Shown here: positions 57,542-64,000 of the stretch, piece by piece
Layout of the letters: each line of letters starts with the position of its first letter
Position numbering within the stretch: position 1 is the first letter of the stretch
Assembly (NCBI RefSeq): GCF_004362245.1
Contig: NZ_SNWM01000001.1
Location: forward strand, 1,054,001 to 1,118,000
Origin: Pedobacter duraquae
GTDB lineage: Bacteria; Bacteroidota; Bacteroidia; Sphingobacteriales; Sphingobacteriaceae
Length of the DNA: 64,000 bases
Reading direction: 5' to 3'
The notes under the pieces: generated by a model
Told to the model about the DNA's origin: nothing
Seen by the model: only the letters and a program-made list of their open reading frames with translations
Databases searched by the model: none
Position numbers and translations under genes: made by a program

Positions 57542-59131
57542 ATGGAGATTCATACCCTCACCGACCGCATCCTCCAATCTTTTAGTTGGATGCTTTTACA
57601 TTCGCTCTGGCAAGGATTATTATTAGCTCTGCTTGCGGGCATTTTGGTGATGGTTACCGCGAGAATGAAGGCCGATGTCAGATACAGGGTCATTCATTTT
57701 CATTTCGCCGCCTTTTTGATCACTGTAGTTTCGACGTTTATTTACGAATGGAACATAAGTGCTGGTAATGTGGTTAAAAATCGCCATTTTTTAGCAGGCA
57801 ATTATGCGCTTGAGACAACTTCTTCTAACACGTACAACCTAAAATACTTCCTGGATTTAGTTGTCCAATATTCTACACAAAACGCAGCATCAATTGTAAT
57901 GATTTGGGCTTTGCTATTTATTTGGCAGCTATTTAAATTAACGGGAAACATAGCAGCACTCCAACAGGTACGCAGTCGTAATCTCATTCAGCCTGATTTA
58001 TACTGGATTGAAAAAACAAAAACACTTTGTCGAAACTTAGGCATTAGAAAATCTGTGGCTCTGATGGAATCGGGATATGTCAATTTCCCTGTTGTAATCG
58101 GTCACCTTAAGCCACTGGTACTTATTCCCGCCGGACTTTTATCAGGTCTTCCACCTGCTCAGATCGAAGCTGTGCTGCTCCATGAACTTGCACACATCAA
58201 ACGAAACGATTATCTCACAAATTTACTGCAGACTATTACAGAGGCCATATTCTTTTTCAACCCGGGGTTACTTTGGATTTCCTCACTGCTACGCGACGAA
58301 AGGGAGCATTGTTGTGACGATATCGCATTGGCGCAAACAGGAAATAAAAGAGACTTTATACATGCCTTGATTAATTTCAGAGAATACGCTTCCGATAGTT
58401 CTGCAGGTTACGCAATGACCTTTCCCGGCAAGAAAAACCAATTGCTAAATCGGGTCAAAAGAATTGTTAATAATCAGTACAAACCGCTTGTGCCAATGGA
58501 AAAATTTGCACTCTTCAGCATTGTAATCTTTCTTTCGGCGTTGGTGACTTTTTCTTCGGCAATAGGCTTGGTTAAACCTACAGCTGAAAACAATAAAAAT
58601 ACGCTGCAACAGGCAAAATATGCGGTTAGGAAAAGAATTGAAAAGGTAATTACGTCAGCAACAAAAGAATTACTGACCACTCATATCACGATTAGAGAAG
58701 ACGTTGCACCAAATGAGATTTTAGCGCATAATCAAGTTATCGACGATCAACGTCATACATTGGAAGAGCGGGCTCTAGCAGCGGAATATAAAGCACAGGC
58801 AGTAAGAGATCGGGCCGAAATTGCCAAAGTGAATGCAGAGGCAAATAGGGTTCTTGCTCAGGCCGCAAAAGACCGGGCCCAAGCTTCCCGTGATCGCGCA
58901 AAGGCTATGAAAGATCAGGCGTTGGCTTTGGAAGCGAAAATTCAAATGTCAATTGATCGTAACCAGGCTGCTGCCGACAGAGAACGCGCATCGAAAGATA
59001 GGGATCAGGCTGTAGCAGACATGCAACAAGCTATTGCAGACCGAAATCGCGCAGCAGAGGATAAAAAAAGAGCCTATTTTGATCGCCAGAAGGCCGAATT
59101 TGAAAGAATGCAGGTTAAAACAAATCACTAA
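57542..59131 (+). CDS. M56 family metallopeptidase (BlaR1-like) with heptad-repeat ectodomain
   Basis: 529 residues. About four hydrophobic helices surround a peptidase with HELAH at 214-218 (LLHELAHIKRND) and a likely third ligand in RDEREHCCDD. The last helix spans about 320-342. After it, instead of a penicillin-binding sensor domain, residues 416-527 are a gapless 7-residue repeat of the form D-R-x-x-A (DRAQASR, DRAKAMK, DRERASK, DRDQAVA), predicted to be a long coiled coil. The topology puts the repeat outside the cytoplasm. The next gene encodes a secreted protein with the same repeat. Confidence 0.88.
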   Translation: MEIHTLTDRILQSFSWMLLHSLWQGLLLALLAGILVMVTARMKADVRYRVIHFHFAAFLITVVSTFIYEWNISAGNVVKNRHFLAGNYALETTSSNTYNLKYFLDLVVQYSTQNAASIVMIWALLFIWQLFKLTGNIAALQQVRSRNLIQPDLYWIEKTKTLCRNLGIRKSVALMESGYVNFPVVIGHLKPLVLIPAGLLSGLPPAQIEAVLLHELAHIKRNDYLTNLLQTITEAIFFFNPGLLWISSLLRDEREHCCDDIALAQTGNKRDFIHALINFREYASDSSAGYAMTFPGKKNQLLNRVKRIVNNQYKPLVPMEKFALFSIVIFLSALVTFSSAIGLVKPTAENNKNTLQQAKYAVRKRIEKVITSATKELLTTHITIREDVAPNEILAHNQVIDDQRHTLEERALAAEYKAQAVRDRAEIAKVNAEANRVLAQAAKDRAQASRDRAKAMKDQALALEAKIQMSIDRNQAAADRERASKDRDQAVADMQQAIADRNRAAEDKKRAYFDRQKAEFERMQVKTNH

Positions 59132-59236
59132 AGAGTAACCAACTAAAAACTAAGCAAAACATGAATTTAAGATTTCCTGAGGGTTATCTGGAATGCTATT
59201 GCCAAAAATTTATAAAACAATTTAAACCCAAAAAAG

Positions 59237-59920
59237 ATGAAAACAGTTTTTAAAAGGAATTTGCTGATCGCAACTACCCTACTATTAAGCACCACTGCTT
59301 TTGCACAACGTAATTCCAACGCCACAATCAGTACCAACAACAATGGTAAAACAGTGGAGATGTCACTCCAAAATGACCAACTTACCGCGTTGACCATCGA
59401 TGGAAAAAAAATCCCTGAAAATGATTGGAAAAATTATAGTGAGCTGATCAGTACAACGATGGCGAAAGTTAAAACAGACAATGCGAGTGCCAAAAGGGAT
59501 CGTGAAAGAGCGTCCCAAGATAGAATTCAGGCAACCAGAGATCGTGAAAATGCACTGGCCGACAAAAAAAGTGCCGCTGGAGATTTACAAAGAGCCAAAG
59601 ACGACCGGGCGAGAGCAGCGACAGATCAGGCAAGAGCGACAAGAGATAGAGAACGGGCAACACTGGACAGGGTAAGAGCAACTAAAGACAGGGAACGCGC
59701 CACAAAAGAGCGCAAGATGATCAGCTCTTTAACAGCAGATCTTGTTGCAGATCACGTGATCAAAAATAGTGAAAGCCTTTATGATCTGGAGATTACGGAG
59801 ACCGGTATTACCGTAAACAATGTAAAACAACCAGATGCGTTGTTTAAAAAATACAGCAACAAGTATGGTAGCTTCACAGGGCGTAAATTCAATTACACCT
59901 TTCACCAGGAACATAACTAG
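59237..59920 (+). CDS. Secreted protein with D-R-x-x-A heptad repeat
   Basis: 227 residues with a signal peptide (KTVFKRNLLIATTLLLSTTA, ending AFAQ). Residues 88-157 are ten consecutive, gapless 7-residue units of the form D-x-x-x-A-x-x (DRERASQ, DRIQATR, DQARATR, DRVRATK). A short folded C-terminal region follows (YDLEITETGITVNNVKQPDA). The same repeat occurs in the M56 peptidase encoded 105 bp upstream, so the two may pair as coiled coils. No domain or enzyme motif is seen. A terminator follows at 59929. Confidence 0.8.
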   Translation: MKTVFKRNLLIATTLLLSTTAFAQRNSNATISTNNNGKTVEMSLQNDQLTALTIDGKKIPENDWKNYSELISTTMAKVKTDNASAKRDRERASQDRIQATRDRENALADKKSAAGDLQRAKDDRARAATDQARATRDRERATLDRVRATKDRERATKERKMISSLTADLVADHVIKNSESLYDLEITETGITVNNVKQPDALFKKYSNKYGSFTGRKFNYTFHQEHN

Positions 59921-59928
59921 ATGGGAAA

Positions 59929-59950
59929 CGGCTGCTCAATCGAGCAGCCG
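59929..59950 (+). terminator. Hairpin after the heptad-repeat gene
   Basis: CGGCTGCTC (59929-59937) pairs perfectly with GAGCAGCCG (59942-59950) around AATC. The U-tract is weak. Confidence 0.65.
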
Positions 59951-59962
59951 CTAACTTTATGC

Positions 59963-62900
59963 CTATTCTACAATTACCGCAGGTGGCAACAGTTTATACA
60001 TTACGGGGGTTACTAACCGGGATAATAAGGTTGAACTGATCAACCCACCAATTAACACGAGTGCCAGGGGAGAATAAAGTTGGCTATATTCAATAACCAA
60101 AGGTAGTAAACCCCCGATTGCAGTTAATGAGGTGAGCAATATCGGTACAAAACGTACCTCACCGGCTTCAATAATCGCCGTTTCAATATCACGCCCCTGA
60201 GCACGTAATTGATTTGTGAAATCAACCACAAGCAGGGAATTTTTCACCTCTATACCAATCAATGCAATAAAACCTATCGTGGCCGTGAAAGAAAGAGTCT
60301 CCCCAGCAAGATAGAGCATGGTTAGTCCGCCAACAATGCCAAGTGGGATAACAGACAGCACAATCAGGATACTTTTAAAAGTCTTAAATTCTAAAATCAG
60401 TACACTTAGGAACCCAAAAACAGTTACAATCAGAATGATTCCAAGGTTTCCAAAGCTCTCGTCTTTACTTTCCTTTTCTCCCGCTACTTTAAATGAAAAT
60501 CCTTTTGGAAATTTATATTCATTAAGTTTTGATGTGATCTGCGCATCGAGCTGCTGCACATTATATCCAGGCTTTACAAATGACGAGATCGTCACATACC
60601 GATCCTTGTCGTAATGTCTGATCTGATTTGGCACACTTTCAAAACCTATGCTTGCAATACTCTTCAGTGGAACACTAATGCCTGTAGCAGATGGCACATA
60701 CAGTCGATCAAACATACTGACATCCTGAATTGTAGATTTTCTCGGTATTGACACATTGATTGCATAAGGGTCTACTTTGCCCTTATCTTCGAGATAACTG
60801 GCCACATTTAAACCCGCAGATCCGAGTCGAACGGTTTTATCTATATCTGACGATGAAACTCCCAATATCCCCGCTTTTTCCTTATTGATGATAACTTTTA
60901 AATCAATGGGCATAACCAAGAGTGGATTATTCACATAAATTGTACCTTCCTGCTTCGCGATTAGGGCTGCTATAGCAAAAGCTGTTTTACGCAATTCGAC
61001 TAAATCATCAGAATAAATTCTATACGCGAGCGGTGCTTCCACAGGTGGTCCCTGCTCAAAGTCTTTGACCTTAATAACAGCACCCGGATATCCCTCTAAC
61101 TGTTTTCTTAACTTTTCGATCACTGCAACTTTATCGCGCGTCTCCAAACCTGCAACTTGTACAAAAATCTCAGCGAAATTCTCACTTTCATTATGTGGTA
61201 TTACATTATAATAGATGCGCGGGTTCCCTTTACCTACATTGCTGGAGAAAGAACTTATCTCCGGAATCTTTTTCAACTTCGATTCTACAAACCGCGTCAC
61301 CTGATCGGTTGTCTGTAAATTTGTACCCTCAGGCGTTTCAATCTGAATCAGAAACATCGGTTTTTCAGATTTCGGGAATAAGCTGCTACCAATTAAAGGA
61401 ACTAGGCCCAACGACAGCAAGAAAATAGTACCAATGATCAATAAAGTACGCACAGGGTTATGCAAAGCGAGCGTTAGTATTTTTCCATAGGTGGTATGAA
61501 TACCCTTTTTCAAGGCACGCAAGAGGAAGTTTCCCTCTTCATTTGCATGTGGTTTCAGGATCACGCTGGCAAGGAATGGAACGACAGTAAGCGAAACCAG
61601 CATCGATGCAAAGATGGTGGTGATGACTGATAATGGAAGACTGCGTATAAACTCCCCCGCCCCCTCAGGCAAGAATACTATAGGGAGAAATGCAAAAATT
61701 AACAATACAGTACATCCAATTACAGCAATACCAATTTGTGAGGTCGCTTTAATAGAAGCTTCGACACGCCCATAGCCCATACGTAAGTACCGCTCAATAT
61801 TTTCAACAACAACAATGCTGTCATCCACTAAAATACCAAGAGCCACAATCATGCCCACGATACTCAATTGGTTGATGTTGTATCCCAAAAGGTTCATCAA
61901 TGTTAACCCGATCGCAAGCGATAAAGGAATACTTATCATGACCACCACTGAAGCCCGGGTGCCCAGTGGTAACAGTGTAACAAGAACTAACAGGATAGCG
62001 ATTCCGAAGTCCCTGGCGAAGTGAGAGAGTCTCACATCTACACTACTGGCCTGATCAAAAACTTTTACGAGCTGTATATTTGATGGCAAGTCCTTTTGAA
62101 AATCGGCAATTATCGGATCCACCTTATCCTGCACACTGATAATGTTCTCCTTGTCTTTTAGACTGGCATTAATGAAACTGGATCGGTACCCATTAAATCT
62201 GGCTATGTGCGTCTGCTCTTCGTATCCGAGACTCACATCAGCTACATCCTGCAAATAAACTACCTTAGGACCTGATGAAAATACTACAGTTTTTTTTACT
62301 TCATCAAGATTCGTGTAATTCCCACTAGTCTTAATATTCACTTTTCTGTTTGCAATGCTGATACTTCCACCAGGAATATTCACACTTTCGCTTTGCAGTG
62401 CGGCAATCACCTGATTCTGTGTCAACTTCTCCTGAGCAATTTTCTGGATATTAAGCCTCACATTTACTTGATGTTCGGGTACTCCGGCATAGGCGATTTT
62501 CTTGAGTGCAGGTACTTTTTCCAGCTTTTCCTTAAGTGCCTTTGCATATTTTTTCAGCATTCCGTTCGATGCATTTTCACTAACCAAAGCAAATTGATAG
62601 ATGCTTACGTCAGAAGGGATTTGTTTATCGATCCTAATACTAGCAATGTCCGCTGGTAATTGTGGTCTGAGGCTATTAATTTCCCGCACCACCTCCTGAT
62701 ATTTATCATCTGGATTTGAACTGTATTTATAAATAATTTGCATTACGACAAGCCCATTACTTACATCTGTGATCACGTGCTTAATCCCATCCAGCTCATT
62801 AATTTTCTTCTCCATTGGATCAACAACAAGTTGCTCCATGTCTTTAGGATTTGTACCTGGGTAAACTACTACCACCGTGAAAGCGGGTGGATGTGTTTCA

Positions 62901-63013
62901 GGATCCTCGCTGCGCGGCATGCTGAATAGAGAGTACAGACCAAGCGCAAAAACAGCTATAAATATGACCAGCGTAAACTGGTAATTTTTGACGGCAAATT
63001 CAGGTAATTTCAT
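59963..63013 (-). CDS. RND efflux transporter permease (AcrB/HAE1 type)
   Basis: 1016 residues, normal for the family. The first helix (YQFTLVIFIAVFALGLYSLF), two large periplasmic loops and 12 helices in all are predicted. TM4 carries the proton-relay Asp pair in GILVDDSIVVVENIERYL, as in AcrB. SMPRSEDPETHPPAFTVVVV near the N-terminus is typical of the HAE1-like proteins. It exports hydrophobic toxins or metals using the proton gradient. The adaptor gene lies 6 bp upstream in the operon; an outer-membrane channel gene is not in the window. Confidence 0.94.
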   Translation of the reverse strand: MKLPEFAVKNYQFTLVIFIAVFALGLYSLFSMPRSEDPETHPPAFTVVVVYPGTNPKDMEQLVVDPMEKKINELDGIKHVITDVSNGLVVMQIIYKYSSNPDDKYQEVVREINSLRPQLPADIASIRIDKQIPSDVSIYQFALVSENASNGMLKKYAKALKEKLEKVPALKKIAYAGVPEHQVNVRLNIQKIAQEKLTQNQVIAALQSESVNIPGGSISIANRKVNIKTSGNYTNLDEVKKTVVFSSGPKVVYLQDVADVSLGYEEQTHIARFNGYRSSFINASLKDKENIISVQDKVDPIIADFQKDLPSNIQLVKVFDQASSVDVRLSHFARDFGIAILLVLVTLLPLGTRASVVVMISIPLSLAIGLTLMNLLGYNINQLSIVGMIVALGILVDDSIVVVENIERYLRMGYGRVEASIKATSQIGIAVIGCTVLLIFAFLPIVFLPEGAGEFIRSLPLSVITTIFASMLVSLTVVPFLASVILKPHANEEGNFLLRALKKGIHTTYGKILTLALHNPVRTLLIIGTIFLLSLGLVPLIGSSLFPKSEKPMFLIQIETPEGTNLQTTDQVTRFVESKLKKIPEISSFSSNVGKGNPRIYYNVIPHNESENFAEIFVQVAGLETRDKVAVIEKLRKQLEGYPGAVIKVKDFEQGPPVEAPLAYRIYSDDLVELRKTAFAIAALIAKQEGTIYVNNPLLVMPIDLKVIINKEKAGILGVSSSDIDKTVRLGSAGLNVASYLEDKGKVDPYAINVSIPRKSTIQDVSMFDRLYVPSATGISVPLKSIASIGFESVPNQIRHYDKDRYVTISSFVKPGYNVQQLDAQITSKLNEYKFPKGFSFKVAGEKESKDESFGNLGIILIVTVFGFLSVLILEFKTFKSILIVLSVIPLGIVGGLTMLYLAGETLSFTATIGFIALIGIEVKNSLLVVDFTNQLRAQGRDIETAIIEAGEVRFVPILLTSLTAIGGLLPLVIEYSQLYSPLALVLIGGLISSTLLSRLVTPVMYKLLPPAVIVE

Positions 63014-63019
63014 AGCTGT

Positions 63020-64000
63020 TTATTTAACGATTTTAATTTCGGAGCCATTGTTGAGATAAGCAGATCCCTGTCTGATCACTTGATCAGTAACTTGGATTCC
63101 TGACAACAGAAACACCCGGTCGCCACTTAGATAGGCTACCTTGACCGCTTTTTTTTGAGCATATTTTCCTGAAGCAACAAAAACGTAGGCATTGTCATTT
63201 TCTCCTTCTATTAAGGCATCCATAGGCACCGACAATAAATTTGTCTTCGTTTTAGGTATAATTTTCACTTTTGCAAAGAGTCCTGAAACAAGCTTCTTCC
63301 CGCCGGCATCAACACGTACTTCAACCTGATATAACCCAGAAGCCACATCGCTTCCCTGAGATAAACTTTTGATTTTTCCGGTAAAAGTTTCCGGCCAGGT
63401 ATCAAATGAAATCTCCGCAGTTTCGCTTCCCGTTAATCTGGATCGGTCCTTATCAGTAATCCCACAGGTTATGATCCAGTCTGAAGTCGCAGTCCCGCCA
63501 ACAAAAAATACTGGAACTCCACCTTCAACACGCTCACCGACATTGGCAGATTTTTTCAATACTACTCCATCACTAGGTGCAATAATACTCGATTGAGTTG
63601 CATTATAACGTGCTATCTCGAGCTGTCTTTTAGCAATTGTCAATGCCGTCTGGGTGTTTTCATATTGCTCTCGGGTACTCACACTGTCCTTAAAAAGATT
63701 AGCCGTACGCTGAGCATCCCGTTGTAATTTATTGAAATTCTCTTCTGCCTGATTCAGTTGTGCGTTCACTTCGGTCAGATTTAATACCGCCAGCAACTGC
63801 CCAGCACTAACATGATCACCACCATCCACAAGTATTCTGCTGATGATGCCGCCGCCTTTAAAAGAAAGGTTACTCTGTTTATCTGACGACAACAAGCCCG
63901 ACGTTTCTATGGGTTCGCTTTGCTGAAGTGCCGTAGCAGAGATAAGTCTGACCGGGATTTTATCATCCGTTTTCTCAACGGGCTTGGGTGCATGGCAGCT
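63020..64000 (-). CDS. RND efflux periplasmic adaptor (HlyD-like), cut by window edge
   Basis: 327 codons remain; the 5' end lies beyond 64000. The first visible codons give S-C-H-A-P-K-P, a Cys close to the start that suggests a lipidated N-terminus. The chain shows a lipoyl/HlyD domain (GGIISRILVDGGDHVSAGQL, NVGERVEGGVPVFFVGGTAT), a coiled-coil hairpin (NKLQRDAQRTANLFKDS, VSTREQYENTQTALTI) and a beta-barrel domain (GLYQVEVRVDAGGKKLVSGL). It bridges the inner-membrane pump and the outer-membrane channel. The permease follows 6 bp downstream. Confidence 0.92.
   Translation of the reverse strand, partial: SCHAPKPVEKTDDKIPVRLISATALQQSEPIETSGLLSSDKQSNLSFKGGGIISRILVDGGDHVSAGQLLAVLNLTEVNAQLNQAEENFNKLQRDAQRTANLFKDSVSTREQYENTQTALTIAKRQLEIARYNATQSSIIAPSDGVVLKKSANVGERVEGGVPVFFVGGTATSDWIITCGITDKDRSRLTGSETAEISFDTWPETFTGKIKSLSQGSDVASGLYQVEVRVDAGGKKLVSGLFAKVKIIPKTKTNLLSVPMDALIEGENDNAYVFVASGKYAQKKAVKVAYLSGDRVFLLSGIQVTDQVIRQGSAYLNNGSEIKIVK

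Noticed and set aside
59237-59920. Tandem DNA repeat or assembly artefact in the heptad-repeat gene
   Set aside because: The repeats are conserved as protein units but differ at DNA level between copies, as expected for selected coding sequence rather than recent duplication.

Overview
The window looks like chromosomal DNA of a Bacteroidota bacterium, most likely family Sphingobacteriaceae (Pedobacter-like). This rests on a FecR/ECF sigma/SusC-type receptor module, a GH97 (SusB-type) alpha-glucosidase, a DUF3822 gene beside rsmD and coaD, A/T-rich start regions with few Shine-Dalgarno sites, and several TAnnTTTG-like promoter elements. The genus is an inference. I saw no tRNA or rRNA genes, CRISPR arrays, transposases or phage genes. 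The layout is ordinary chromosome with short operons on both strands.

Left part (1-9,400): the 5' end of a SusC-like TonB receptor and its FecR anti-sigma factor on the minus strand, divergent from an ECF sigma factor with no standard start codon for its full domain; a basic protein of unknown function with a probable 1-nt frameshift, directly upstream of the RNA ligase RtcB; two tandem PqiA-like membrane proteins; a methyltransferase; and a secreted serine hydrolase. Middle left (9,400-21,000): PRC-barrel and OmpA proteins, a carboxypeptidase-regulatory-domain outer-membrane protein, a GNAT/PaiB pair divergent from a MocR regulator, an amino-acid permease, an S41 peptidase and a RecD-like helicase.

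Housekeeping block (20,900-28,300): DUF3822-rsmD-coaD, NUDIX, pyrE, an SRPBCC protein and clpB. Carbohydrate block (28,400-33,200): a GT4 fused to an alpha/alpha-barrel glycosidase-like domain, a second GT4, and a convergent GH130 phosphorylase-type enzyme. These could build and phosphorolyse an unknown glycan. Then come an outer-membrane beta-barrel protein, a thioredoxin-fold protein, a dGTPase-type HD hydrolase, an S9 peptidase, a deacetylase lipoprotein, a Gre factor, a nitroreductase and an ABC-F protein.

Metal block (43,700-48,200): a COG0523 (CobW-type) GTPase divergent from a MerC-like gene, followed by an ABC ATPase, an FtsX-type permease, a DUF3299-like secreted protein and a Fur-family regulator. 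Three copies of one palindrome (ATGCAA-N5-TTGCAT and a weaker version) sit at the three transcription units, strongly suggesting one zinc- or metal-responsive regulon. SlyD with a His-rich tail and a DUF255 protein follow.

Right part (50,800-64,000): an enolase-superfamily epimerase, a GH25 lysozyme, an extradiol dioxygenase (ygiD-like) gene broken by an internal deletion, an esterase, GH97, NUDIX, then a BlaI regulator / M56 metallopeptidase / secreted-protein module in which the sensor peptidase and the secreted protein share a gapless 7-residue D-R-x-x-A repeat. An RND efflux permease and its adaptor, cut by the window edge, close the region. The best candidates for something undescribed are the M56/heptad-repeat module, the three-box metal regulon, and the GT4-GT4-GH130 triad.
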